Shown here: in pieces, positions 10,229 through 28,300 of the stretch | Numbering within the stretch: the first letter of the stretch is position 1 | Layout of the letters: every line of letters starts with the position of its first letter | From: Trebouxia sp. TZW2008 | Lineage: Eukaryota > Chlorophyta > Trebouxiophyceae > Trebouxiales > Trebouxiaceae | NCBI GenBank assembly: GCA_002118135.1 | Contig: BDIU01000273.1 | Location: forward strand, 62,001 to 126,000 | Direction: 5' to 3' | DNA length: 64,000 bases | Made by a program: the position numbers and the translations under genes | Notes under the pieces: model-generated | What the model was told of the DNA's origin: nothing | The model's database searches: none | Seen by the model: only the letters and a program-made list of their open reading frames with translations

Positions 10229-13200
10229 ATGGCCCCTCATACGCCTAGCGACAGCGGGGACCGCTCCAGTCCTTCGACGTACGACATTCCAGCTTCCCTG
10301 AATGGTCAGACAGTCGCTCAAGCCGATGGCTCCGATGCACACATCGAGAACGCGTCGGACATAGCAGACTTGAGGTCTGGCCTGACGCTAGACCCCAAGC
10401 ATATCCCGTGCGGATACCTCTACGACGACAAAGGCAGCCAGTTGTACGAACAGATTACCAAGCTCTCCGAATATTATCCTTTTACCGCTGAGCGCGATCT
10501 GCTCACCCAGCACGCAGAGCAGATCGTCGGCAGCATTCCTACTGGTTCGATCATCGTAGAGCTTGGCTGCGGAACCGCAGAGAAGACCTCAGTACTGCTA
10601 CATACTCTTCAGGCCAGGTACCTAGGCTGCAGATGAACTGGCATTCTCTGCCTGGCCTGTTGTCAGCACACCCATATCAGTTCAAGCACTAGCAGCCACA
10701 AACAGCTCTCTCATGCATGCATATCAATGCGTAATGCATGCAAGCCGTTCTACACATTCAGTCCTCAGCAACTGCAAAACGCTGCTCATCAACATTTGCA
10801 TGAGCTCCTGTGCTCTGTTGTGCTGTCCGAAAGTTGCACATGCTGTGCTCAACAGTGTTCAAAGTGTCTTACTTCTGTTTACAGAGATGGCATTAACAAC
10901 GTCCGCTTCCTTGGAATTGACGTATCCATGGAAGCTTTACACATGGCCAGGGCCAGCCTTGCTAAGCAGTGCCCTGATCTGAGTGCCAAGAACATTGAGA
11001 TGGTGTGTGCTGACTACCTTGAGGGTTTGAAGGAGGCAAGAATAAGGTAAGAGAAATGCATACCCATTTACTCACTAAACCATTTGCGTAACTGCTGCGT
11101 AGCCACCATGCATGTCAAGCACCGGACTGCAACGTCAGGATGACGCACAATCATTGTTGTGCTTTGCCGTATGTTGAGTGGCTGCACAGCCAACACGCCT
11201 GTCATTCTTGCATTGCAAGGCGAGCAATATGCAAACCCATTGTCCCACTTTACTACTTGTCCAACTGCGGCACAGCCAGCATGCCTGTTGTGCACTGCCT
11301 TGCAAGGTCAGAAACCTGCATACCCATTGTCTCAGCTCTCTGTTTGCGCCACCAATGCACAGCCACCATGCGCATCTAGCATTGCTTTGCATTGCTTTCT
11401 TGCATTCATACAAATGGTCCTGAATGCGTCGCTAATGCGTGTGACTGCCTGTGTCAATGAGAGGCACGGCTTGTGGTCAATACCCTCTTGCTACATTTCG
11501 CTGCTGTTGAGTTGTATATTTGCACATGGGCGCTGTTGCTTGGAAGGCAGCAATCTGACACGGGACTCACGCTCCTCTGCATGGACAGTCTTGCAAATCT
11601 CAACTGTGAACACGATATGCAAGGTGTTATGGTCATGCCTGTCTGTCATCTGCAGACACCCATCTGCCATGCTGTGCGTGCTGTGGCTGGGCAGCAGTGT
11701 GGGCAATTTGAAGCCAGAGGAGGCTGTAGGCTTCTTCAAGTCTGTGCAAGAGTCTGCTGGGCCAAACGTGCAGGTAAGCACAACAATGTGCACATTCGGT
11801 AGCACTGATCCTACCGTTAACCTCCCTGTTTTGTTTCTTGGCTGCACATAACCTGGGTCTGTCACACGTCAGGTTACACCAGCTTGTCAGAAACTGCAGC
11901 ATAACTGACTGGTGACTATGCTTGGTAAACGTGGCATAGGTCTTGCTTGTCAGGCATTTCATGCACAAAATCTGCTTGATACCCTTCAAATCTGCATGAC
12001 ACCCAAGCACGCTGCGCGCAGCTGATTGTGACTTTGGTATGCACACCAATCTGCATGCATGCATGCTTGTTGTGGTTCTTGCGCTGCCTTCAGCCTTTGT
12101 TTCACCCTTGTTTTCGTACTTGATGTGTGTTACTTGGCAAGTGAATCTGCTCTGTGCAGGTGTTTCTGTGCACAGACCTTTGGAAGGACGCAGCAACCCT
12201 ACATGCAGCCTACTGTGACAGCAAGGGTGTCACAGAGGCTTTCATCAAGAACGGCATGCTGCATGCTTTGCACGCTTTGGGTGTGGGCGCTAAAGCCAAG
12301 CCTGAGTGCTGGGAGTACGATGTAGTCATCAATCCAGTAGACAGAAGGGTGGGTCACCAGCAGGCATTCAGCACCCCGATTCATATCTGCAGCTTTGACC
12401 AGTGTGCTTTCTTCTCGGCATATCATTGACCTTCCACATCCTGGCTGAGTGTATGCCAGCTGAGATTGCTTGTCTTGTAGACCCAGATAGCTTTATGCAT
12501 CAGGACGTATTATGGTAGGCACTGCAGCTGTCTTCTGCATTTACACCTCGAACAAAAACCCTGTGCCGTGAGACTGTGAGTGAGGCAAACAGGTTTTCTC
12601 ATCAAGTCTGATGTCATGCAAGCTTACTTCTGCCTGCATGACTTCACACATGCTGTTAGAGCCTGTTTCCCAAGCAACACAAGCTTGTGTGATCAGTGCA
12701 CCAACAATCCTTCTCACAAGTAGCAGTATGTGGATCGACATCTAGCACTGCTTTGGGTACAAGGTGCATTGAGGAACGCTGTTGACAAGCATTGCAAGAC
12801 ACATGCAGCAGTGCTCAAAGCGTGTCAAAGAGCGACGTGAACTGCTGCATTGCATGCAGGTAGAGATGTGGCTTGTGGCAAATGAGGATGTGCCAAATGT
12901 GGTTGAGGGCATTGACATCCACAAAGGGGAGCGCATTCTGATGGAGATGTCCCGCAAGTTTACTCCAGAGGATATCAGGCAGCTAGCATTTCAGTCTGGA
13001 TTTTATGTTCAGGCATGCCGTTTCCAACTCCCTAGCACTAGCACCCTGGTGGATGCAAAACTTATATCTACTTGTTTCTGCAATATGCACTGACTTTCTC
13101 TGCCAATGTAATGCTGGTCAGTACGTGATTGTTGGCAAGGGCGGCATGTCATTGGCATTGTCATGGCGGCGTAAATGAAATGCAGTGTTGTCTGCCAACA

Positions 13201-16200
13201 CTTTTTGCATCACATGACTCAAATTGCTGGCTGCTGCTTGCATCACATAACTCAAAACGCTGGCTGCTGCTTGTAGAGTAAAACAGCCTCAGTTGTGCTG
13301 ACTGCAGTCACTCATTGTGTCAGTGCTGTGTTGCTCAATTACATCTCCCTGCTGTGCCATACATTTGTTGGTGGCTGTTACCAACAGCAGCATGCTTGTC
13401 TGTCTGTCACTCATTGGTGTCAACCTCAACTTCTGGCATGCAGCATTTACAGGTCATGTGCTTGGCCTCTTCTGACTGTATCCCTTTGATCTTTGAGACA
13501 GCAAAACCGCTGGCAACACTGCTTACTGGATGCAAAACAACTGCTTCCATCACTGCGTAGAGAGATAGTAGAGCCCTCCAGCTGACCTTCTCCTTTTCAG
13601 GATTTGCAGGACACATGGCGCAATGCCAAGTACAGCATGCAGTTGTTTGTGCCAATGTGCAAAGCCTTGCAACGCTGTTGGCAAGCAACGACGCATTGTT
13701 TGAGGTCATCCTAGATGTGTGATAACATTGCCTGCTCAATTTGCAGGACACTTGGTGCAACGCCAAGTACAGCATGCAGATGTTTGTGACAATGTGCAAA
13801 GCCGCTGACATACACGCTCCTTCCATTGTGTACACCATGTCAAGCTGATGTGACGTTTGACTTTGCAGGACACTTGGCGCAACGCCAAGTATAGCATGCA
13901 GTTTTTTTGCCAATGTGCAAAGCCTTGCAATGCTGTTGGCAAGCCACAGGCGCAATGTTCGAGACCATTCAGGATTCATGACAACATTGCCTTTTCAATT
14001 TGCAGGACACTTGGCACAATGCCAAGTATAGCATGCAGATGTTTGTGACAACGTTTGAGGCCTTACAACGATGCTGGCAAGCAACAGATGCAATGTTTGA
14101 GACCATCCAGGACTGGTCTCTTCAGCCGATCGATGTCAGACGGCCATTTGGGTTCTACTATGGACACCTGGCGTCTTTTGCCAAGCTCAAAGTCATGCCT
14201 GCAGTAAGTTTCCATCAAATATCAGAAGATTTGGAGGAAGGAGCAGTCGCGCAGCATGCAGAATTGAGTTCAGTAAAATGCCATTAGTGCAGTAGTGCAT
14301 CCTTCCTCACATTGTGTTGTTGGTATACAACTTGTACGCAGGTGATGATGCAATGCACTTGTCTCGCAAACATTGCATGTGCTTTCGTGTAGAGCAAACG
14401 AAGCAACATTGTGACGCAACAGCTTCTCTTGGGCTGATGCAGTCATGTGCGTTTCACAGTCAGACATATGCACACATACGCCGAAGTGGAAAACCTGTTG
14501 GTGAGGCTTGTTTTCCTCTCAATCGTGTGCCAAACCACTTGATCACAATTTTGTTGCTGTCATGCAGGTGAAGCCAAGTAAAGTGGATGAGATGTACTCT
14601 CGTGGCATTGACCCCAGCATGGCAGACCCCACCAAATGCCATAGCCACCCTGAGGCACCCCCTCAGTGGCCCCCACAACCCCAAGTCCAGGCCTACGTTT
14701 GCCAGGTGATAAGCTGAGCATGTTGTAGTAAGCGATGCAGTCGTGATGCTTTGGTCATGATGGTTATCATGACTGTAATCGTTTTTAATGTGACAAGAGT
14801 TGGTATCAAAGCAGCTTTATTGCAAGGGCAAGCAAAATTGCAAATGGCAACAGAACCAGAGCATTCAGCTGCAGGGATGCATTAGATTAGAGACAATCCA
14901 ATGTCATCGGATTCCTTGCAAACAAACTTAGAGCACATCAAGAAATTACTGTGCAATGATATTGTCACCGATGCATTTGCTGTATCAAATGACATTCCCC
15001 TGGCAAGCAGCTGTTTTGCCTCCGGTTGTCATGTGTAAAAGTCAGGTCAGTCAGAGACCGAGTTCATATCTGTCTGTTGCTTGTAGGTGCGCAAAGAGAT
15101 TCTGGAGGCTTTTCACAGTGGGTCTATCACAACCAGGAGTGCATATCTGGCAATTGAGCATGAATGGATGCATCTGGAGACTTTGGCCTACATGCTGGCT
15201 CAAGAACAGCGCATGTTGTTTGAGAGATCTCAACACGCTCAGCATGGCCAGCTTTCAAACGGTCAAGCGCAGCGTGACAGCTCGGACAGCAGTGACAGCT
15301 CATTAGACTGTGGGGTGCCATTGAAGACTAACGGAGATGTGAAGAGTCTGTCCACTGCCGTAACCAGCAATGGACACAGTAACGGCCACAGTAATGGACG
15401 CAGTCACAGTCACAGCAATGGCATGAGTAATGGCCACAGCACAGTCAACGGTCACTCCAACGGCATCGTTACCAACGGTAACAGTGACAGTGTAATGAGT
15501 AACGGCCATCAGTCAGCCAAGTCGGCTGGCATGGTTCAGATTCCTGCGGGCAGCGTGATCTTGGGTACTAGTGTTGACCCATCCAAGAATTTTGTCTGGG
15601 ACAACGAAGGGCCACAGCAAAAGCCTAAGCATGTGGGCAGCTTCCAGATGGCTGCCAGTCCAGTCAGCAATGCTGAGTTTTACAAATTTGCTGTGGAAAG
15701 CCAAGGCTATGAGGAAGAAGAGTATTGGGATCTGGATGCTTTGTCATGCCTGAGGAAGCTGAACCAAAAGTGTCCTGCCACATGGACTGTCCAGGTCAGC
15801 CTTCCTACTCATCCACGCGTATCCTTCTTCTTGCTGCTGTTGTGTACTCAGCTCTTGTTGATTTGCTCCTTGCTTGTGTTCCACATTCACAATACAGTCT
15901 GCACTTGATCTGTGGTCTTCAAAGCTGCATGGCTGTAAGCAGTGGCCTTTGGCTTGACAAGCTTACTGTTCAATGGCATGAGGTTTATTCATTGTATCTG
16001 TATTGTGTCAATGCGTCTGCTGTGATCTGTGCTTCCTGAAACAACAGCTCACACTACATTTGTTTTGTTGAAGGCCAATTGAAATGAGTTTGTGCAGGCG
16101 CCATGAACTGCACGCATGGTGCAACGAATCACCCTCTGAAAATGCCCATTAACTTCTTGTCCCAAAATCTTTGGACAAAACAATCAAGTGTTCTTGGCTG

Positions 16201-17296
16201 TTATTGGCTGTGGACGATGGCAAGGCTTTTGTGCACAGGCCAGGCAAGACTGTTTCCCTGTCAGCAGTGCTGCATGAGGCGGTGTGGGTTAGTCTGGCAG
16301 GGGTCCACTCTGTCTCTGTCAAAGTTTACCATTTAACACACAAAAAGCAAGAATTGACTCAGTTTCTGTGACAATCAACTCAATTTCTGTAACTGCAGGA
16401 CAATGGCAAGGCTTTTGTGCACAGGCCAGGCAAGACTGTCCCCCTGTCAGCAGTGCTGCATGAGGCAGTGTGGGTTAGTCTGGCAGAGGCACAAGCCTAC
16501 TGCAAATGGGAAGGTGGCAGGGTCGTGACTGAGGAAGAGTATGAGCGGGCTGCTGATCACACTCGCTTTGATGACAGGTACTTTGTCAGCAGCTTTTGCT
16601 TCAAGTTGAGTGACATGCATTTGCATTGGAGCTTCATTGCAGTTGAGATGCTTTGCATAGTAAGGCAGGTGCTCACTTGTGAGTTGAGTCTCACAGATGG
16701 AAGTGCAACTTGTGTGTTGTCTCAGCTTCTATCTGCCACTGCTGATGTTCAGGAGTGGCTGGAGTCATGTGATCATGCAAATCAAACAACCATGGTGTGG
16801 GATGCTTGCATGCGTACATGCATGCAATCAAGCGATCATACAGCATTTGTCTGGTTTGCTGTCAGTCTTCAAGACAAATTCCTCTTTTGTTCACTACTTG
16901 CACCCAGAATTGCAAGGTCTTTGACACAAGGTACTTGTTAAGCTCGATTGCAATGATGGTCAATGCTTCCTGGAGTTTCAACATTGTATGTTGATGCAAA
17001 TCACTATGCTGTGCAGTGGACTTAGCAACCCACATCATGAGTCGTGTTGCAGTGTGTCAGACTTGACTCAAGGAGGGTGGGAGTGGACCAGCACCCCCTT
17101 CCACCCTTTGGATGGTTTCAGCGCCATGCCAGACTACCCTGAGTACTCAACAGACTTCTTTGATGACTGCCACTACGTGGTCAAGGGTTCAAGTCCTTAC
17201 ACCCACAATTCATTAATCAGGCAGAGCTTCCGTAACTATTACCAGAAAGAGTATCCTTATGTTTTTGCCAAGTTCCGAGTTTGCAAAGATGATTAG
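10229..17296 (+). CDS. EGT1: Egt1-type fusion: histidine trimethylase (EgtD) + hercynine sulfoxide synthase (EgtB)
   Basis: Ten exons join in frame: 10229-10617, 10885-11046, 11656-11773, 12160-12348, 12860-13012, 14006-14203, 14568-14705, 15087-15794, 16399-16577, 17017-17296, giving 837 residues. Residues about 50-370 form the EgtD/Methyltransf_33 domain (PCGYLYDDKGSQLYEQIT; SAM motif VELGCG at 110-115). Next comes a DinB_2 domain with PFGFYYGHL and RGIDPSMADP, and the iron site HEWMHLE (H474, H478, E480; the HX3HXE motif of EgtB). A C-terminal FGE-sulfatase domain ends with GGWEWTSTPFHP and SFRNYYQKEYPY. The domain order is that of fungal Egt1, not OvoA. The family makes hercynine from histidine and then adds the cysteine sulfur on the way to ergothioneine. 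Oddities are a Ser/Asn/Gly/His-rich insert (about residues 500-575), a GC donor after exon 5, and repeated copies of exons 6 and 9. The exon 9/10 join lacks some FGE sequence, so one small exon may be missing. Confidence 0.9.
13599..13970 (+). repeat. Three upstream copies of Egt1 exon 6 acceptor and 5' half
   Basis: Three degenerate units begin at about 13604, 13741 and 13865. Each has a TTGCAG acceptor followed by GACACATGG- or GACACTTGG-like exon sequence, then the AATGCCAAGTA..AGCATGCAG core. The intact exon follows at 14006. The copies lack the 3' half and the donor of the true exon. Confidence 0.9.
16195..16330 (+). repeat. Upstream copy of Egt1 exon 9
   Basis: This copy is nearly identical to the first 90 bases of exon 9 (16399-16490), including HRPGKTV and LHEAVWVSLA coding, but its acceptor is altered and it diverges after GGCAGGGGTC. 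The high identity suggests a recent duplication or conversion. Confidence 0.9.
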
Positions 17297-18480
17297 TAGA
17301 GATCACAGCATGCCAAGCAGGTACTGTGGGGTCATGGACTAGATCAGGCCAAGCAGAACTGCAACTTAGCGTGACTACAGTATAGAAATTCATGCTCGAG
17401 ATCTTGAGAGCGTCAACCATTTGCTGTTGAGCATGTGGTTTCTGCTCAGCAGGAGTAACTCTGCCAGATATGAGAAGCAGTACAATATTATGCATAGTGT
17501 GTGTTTTTGCAGCGGCAATGTACAGCAAGTATGGCAAGCGTGAGGCTGTGACTGCCTTATTTGGCAGTCATTTTGCTGAATTGTTCCCAGTGTCAAGTCA
17601 AAAGATGCAGTAAAGTCATAGTTTTCAGGCGTGCAATTTTCAGCAGACACGGGCTTAGTTGTTATCAACGTTTTGCAGTCATCAAGAACGTCGTCAATGT
17701 CCTGCCTGTCTATATTTGCCTGCTTGTTCTCAACAACTGCAGGCGATTTGCCAGGTATGACTTTTTTATTTCGTGTAATTCAGCAGCCTCAAGCAGTTGT
17801 GTGCTGGCTGTGTTAATCTTTGCTTTTGTGTTTTCAGCTGTAATTTTTCTTGATTTCAGTAACGAATTCAAGCCTATACCTTGGTGCATACTAGCTTGTT
17901 GTGTGCGGAACCGGAGACTGTCAGCAAACATCAAATAAAAGTCAACTACTTGAACCTGACGCGTGTACAGCAGCTTTCAGGGAATGGTGCTGCAAGTCAA
18001 TTCGTTGATGCCCTTGTGACTCAGCAGCATGACTTGCAACTGTGTGAATGAATGTTACAGAATCTGCGCAACCTACAGCTATGATCCAGTATATGATCAA
18101 TGTCATGCGAAACGCATGTCATGCTGAACGCATTTGTCCGGGCTTAACCGACGCATTTCCAAAGCAACAGTCTGACACATGTACATGGTGCTCATACTAC
18201 AAAGTAAAACTGCTCAAACATCAAGCTTCATAAACAGCAGTCGTTCTTGCACCCTTCATTGGCAAGGACCTATCGGACAAGCAGAACAGGGGGACCACAG
18301 ATGGCACTAGATAAGGCAAGAATACAGTGATATTGCTACGTTGCATGTCGATCTTACGTCAACGATCACGAGATGATCTATTGTACATCTGAGTTCTTGG
18401 CATACGTTGGCAGAAGCTGAATCACGCAGACAGGCTGGCTCAAGGTTCGACTTGAGCGCAGAAACTTGTTGCAGGATCAC
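17297..18480. other. Convergent 3' spacer between Egt1 and SnRK1
   Basis: Both neighbouring genes end here. I see no family-like coding frame. AT-rich stretches at 17560-17940 may hold 3' UTRs and poly(A) sites. Confidence 0.5.
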
Positions 18481-18489
18481 AGCTATTGG

Positions 18490-18906
18490 TACACACAGGT
18501 CCTCGGTGCACACAGGTCCTTGTGAAAAGCCTTTTCAAGGTTTGGCAAAAGATTGAAGGCGCAGCATGGCTAGCAATCAGCTATTGATGCACATAGATCC
18601 TTGGTGCCCAGGTCCTTGAAACCACTTTTGTGCTTTGGCAGGGGACTAAAGGCACAGCATGGCTAGCAATCAGCTGTTGGTACACACAGGCCCTTGGTGC
18701 CCAGGTCCTTGAAAACCTTTTCCCGCTTTGGCAGGGGACTGAAAGAGCAGCATGGCTAGCAAACAGATGTTGGTAGGAGAAGGCGCTTGGTGCCCAGGTC
18801 CTTGGAAATCTCTTCACGCTTTGGCAGGGGATTGAAGGCGCAGCATGGCTAGCCATCAGCTATTGGTACACACAGGTCCTTGGTGCCCAGGTCTTCGAAA
18901 ACCTTT
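18490..18906 (-). repeat. Tandem array of the SnRK1 terminal-exon end
   Basis: About four copies of a roughly 92-bp unit follow the true end of the SnRK1 gene. On the minus strand each encodes a variant of the last dozen residues (LLAMLRLQSPAKA in the true copy), then the stop and the start of the 3' flank. In plus-strand terms each unit has GGCAGGGGA.TGAA.GCGCAGCATGG, then CAATCAGCTATTGGTACACACAGGTCC. The true exon (18907-18993) is the last and complete member. Confidence 0.9.
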
Positions 18907-24371
<5,465 letters not shown>

Positions 24372-25303
24372 TTACCGGGAGTCGCAAGCCCTCAGCGACA
24401 CAGCCGTAGCGCGGAGCGCTTTCCAGCTGAGAGAGAGAGAGGTTTTACATTGTGCAGATTCAGGCAGCTTCATGCTGGACAGTACCAACTGCTGTTCAAT
24501 TTAAGCTTGCATGAGGAAGAAGAGGCTTTCAGAATGTCAGTCAGTGTGTGTTGGGATCCTGCCACTGAACAAACAGCACTTCAGGTTCATACACCACCCT
24601 TTGCTGTGGACCTGGTTGAGCTAGAAGGGTGTCGCATTTGGAGGCGCTGACATTCACATGACCTGTTGGTGAAAGTTCAGCTCAGCCCTCTAGTAACTTC
24701 AGTAATACGCACTCTGGGGCCTACCCTTTGTCAGACTGTCACAACGTGAAAAAGAGCATTTTACAGTCTCACTGATTTGACAAGCAACGGTCATAGCAAC
24801 AAAAATTCACTTCAAGCTGTGATCATATCATGACAGCTTGCAAGCAAATTATGACAAGTTTGCTGAAGCTGCAGCTGCAAATGACTTCTTGATCCTTCCT
24901 GGAAGGTAGCACTCAGGTGACATATATCCCCACCAGTACAGATTCGCAGTTGAAACATCCAAAAGAGACAGCGCTTACAGTAAGAATTAGGTAATTGTGC
25001 ACAGAAGGGCAGTAACAGAAGGAAGAGGGGGATTTGCAATTATAAAACAGCACAATTCCCTGCTGAAGCAGACATGCAACACCATACCTGACGTCTACAC
25101 ATACAAAACACAATGATAAGCTGCTGATAGTATGACAGATCTGCAATGCAGCTTACATAGCAATTTGCAGTGACTGTCCTAAGTGTCTATCCCCATAAAT
25201 GCATCACACACAAACAGCTCATGTCCAACTTCATTCTCGTTTTCTTGAGCTCAATTCACGCAGACAATCCGGAATGTTGCTGATGCCAATCTTGCTGCGC
25301 AAA
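24372..25303. other. SnRK1 promoter side and P450 3' flank
   Basis: The SnRK1 start lies in a CpG-bearing patch (24290-24450). A plus-strand frame crosses it and continues to 24650 (QLLFNLSLHEEEEAF, then SVSVCWDPATEQTAL). It shows no known family and begins antisense to SnRK1 exons 1 and 2, so it is not called a gene. From 24650 to 25303 I see only non-coding spacer. Confidence 0.45.
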
Positions 25304-28300
25304 CTATTCCTCATGCACCCAGCCATTGGACTTCTGCTGATCTGCCACAATTGGTGTAACCTTCAGGAACAACCCATCCTTAATCTGCAGGCTCACCCAT
25401 GCAACCTCATGCTCTTCAATGAAACCCTCCCTGCTAACCCCCTCTGGCAGCTTGAAGAAGAAGTTGGCAAGGAACACCACCAGAACACTCCGCAATTCTG
25501 CCATTGCTAGGGCTTGGCCAATGCAATTTCTAGGGCCGTTGCTAAAAGGGTTCCAGCTGCCATTGATGCTCCGGCGGTTGCCTGTCTGTGTTGCATCAGC
25601 AAAACCTGCATGTGCATGGTGTCCAAGTGAGTGGATTGACAAATGCTGCACACATGTGGTCAGCAAAGCTAGTGTAATAGTCAAACCTGCACGCCATTGA
25701 TGTAGAATGTTAGTGAGCATGTGCCAGTCACTTGTTTTATGGTGTGACTGGGCGTCTACAAAGGCTGCATGCAATTGCAAGGCACTGTCAGTTGTGCACG
25801 ATTGTTTATGTGCATGTTTCTGGCTGAAGATGCTCCTGAACAAAACTGGCCCTGCATCCAACAAGACAAAGCACCCAGGTCATCTATCCAGGTCCTGATG
25901 GCGGGTCCAAGGCAGCAGATGTATTCAGTTCACTCGTTCAAAAAAAATGCTAGACAGGCTTAGCAGGCCCAGCTAGGTGCGTACTTGAGCAATCAACTCG
26001 CCCCAACCACCTTGTTCCATGATTACCTGCAGCAGATTGTTGTCAAAGCAAAGCAGCAGATGACTTTCAGCGTGAAGAGTGGCTGCATCAGCTGAGATGC
26101 TCACCTGACTGCTTCAAATTCTGAGCCTGCTCAACAGTCTCTGACAGCCAGCGCTCTGGACAGAATTTGAATGGTTCAATGTAGTTATAGGGGCTGACGT
26201 GCATAGGGTAGGGTGCAAGCATTAGGGCTGTGCCCTTGGGGATTCTGAATCCCTTTACCACCATGTCCTTATCTGCCTCTCTGCAATACAGGATCAAGAG
26301 GATGAAGTACTCTGTTTCAGTGATATTTTCTTGTCTAAAATGAATGTTGTGGTAAATGAATGTGTTGATCAACATAAGCATTACCCACAGACAGTCTTTG
26401 AATGATGTTGCCTAGAGTGCGTTTTGTAACACTGCCCAGTGACGATCTGCCACCACATGCAGTAGTCACTCCGACCTCAAGCTTGCTTGTGAGCGCAATG
26501 ATTGCTGCATGGTTAGAGGGCACATATAAAGCGTGAAAGCTCGGTGTTTGTTCAGCTTCATGCGCTGCAAAACTGCATTGAGTGACATGTGACAAGTCAC
26601 CCTTGGTCATCAACAGGGCATCATACAAATGATATGATAGGTGATGGAAGTCACTGATGGTTGATGAGACAGATCTGTAAGCTTGCTAGGGCTTACTAAG
26701 CAAACATCACAAGACTGACTTGACTGTTGAAGCAATGCGTGATAAGTCACCTGATGGACCCCAAGGGAGCAGTTGGGTGCAATCTGAGAATCTCGCTGAT
26801 CACATCATTCAGCAGCTCAGGACAGGCAATCAGTCAGTCATTTCTTCCTGTCTCACCATCCCAACAGAACGTCGTATCTACAGTGCAATACACAACAGAA
26901 CTGACTGAGGGTGGATGAGTCACCTGACGGACCCCAAGGGAGCAGTTGGGTGCAGTCGCAAAGTCTCCTTGATCACAGCATCCAGCAGCCTCATTTTGCC
27001 CAGATCTGCAGCAACACTAACATATATCCCAGCCATCCCACATGCGTGTTGGCTTAACTAGCCCAGATTTGTAGCAGCATGAGTATGCTGATAATTATAT
27101 GCAATCCACACATGAATCCAAATCCATTGGTCTAATCGCAGAGTCTCCTCAATCACACCATCCAGCAGCCTCAGCTTGCCCAGATCTGCATCAACACCAG
27201 GGTGCACATGCAACTACCTAACATGTGCATGGCTTCAATCTATGCTTGTAAAGTCCCTTCTAGCCACGCTGATCCAGCAGCCTCAATTTGCCCAGATCTG
27301 CATCAACAACGATAGGTTGATGCACTTTGTTTACATATGCATTGTGCTTGTGCAAAACACAAGAGGGCAACAGATATACCACCAGCTGTTTCTTGAACCA
27401 CTAAGAGGGTCTTGCCCAGATCTGCAGCAACAGTGATAAGCTGATGCAAGCGCAAGTCCAACACTTGTATGGGTCAAACCCTGTGGGTTGCAGTCGCAGA
27501 GTCTCCCTCATCACATCATCCGGCAGCTTTAACTTGCCCAGCTCTCTGCAGCAATATTGCTATGCTGATGTAACTTTAGCTGTAAAATGTGCATGAGTAT
27601 CAATCCACATTGGCAAGGGATCCTAGGCAAAAGGCATGCCTGGCAAAAATTTCTAAAGTGGTGGTGGTCATGCTACAGAGTAACACTTGGCAATTGTCAA
27701 GGAAGCAGACCGACTGAAGGCAACAGCTCTGCTGAGGGGCTAACAAGCATGGTCTGCTGGGAGGCTAGGCTTAGTCCGCTGAGAAGCTCAGTATGACAGG
27801 CAAGGAGGGGCTGCAGACCTGTGTAGTCAAGGGGCCTTGGTGGGGCACCCCCCGGGGCCGCAACCAGCCCTGCTCGCCTTAGTTCCTCACGCACCCTAGC
27901 CTGCACACACGCATGGACAGATGTCAGCCGCGAAAGAACATAAGTAGAACACTGACAGACGGAGATCATGTACATCGCAATCAGAGCACAAACAGACAAA
28001 ACACACGTAGACAGAGTAGCCGGGAATCAGATGCTGCAAGGACGCAACCAACAGCGCAGCGAGTGACAGGATGCTTGCCTAACTTTGAAGATAGTCAGTC
28101 CTACATGCCTAAGACAGACTTCTACTATTGCAAGATCGTGCCTATACCTGCTGGTCCTCATCTGCTGTTTACACAAACGGGCACTCAAGTAGTGCCCGAT
28201 TGAACAATAGCATAGCAATGTCCTACCTTCCCGCCATGTCTCACTGCAAACAAGAGCCTGTGACATGGTCAAAACATATATTGCAAACAACACAGATTTA

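Noticed and set aside
10229..17296. OvoA (ovothiol synthase)
   Set aside because: OvoA has its methyltransferase at the C-terminus; here the EgtD-type methyltransferase is N-terminal, as in Egt1.
18435..18475. GGTTCGACTT resembling a tRNA T-loop
   Set aside because: No matching acceptor, D arm or anticodon stem could be drawn around it.
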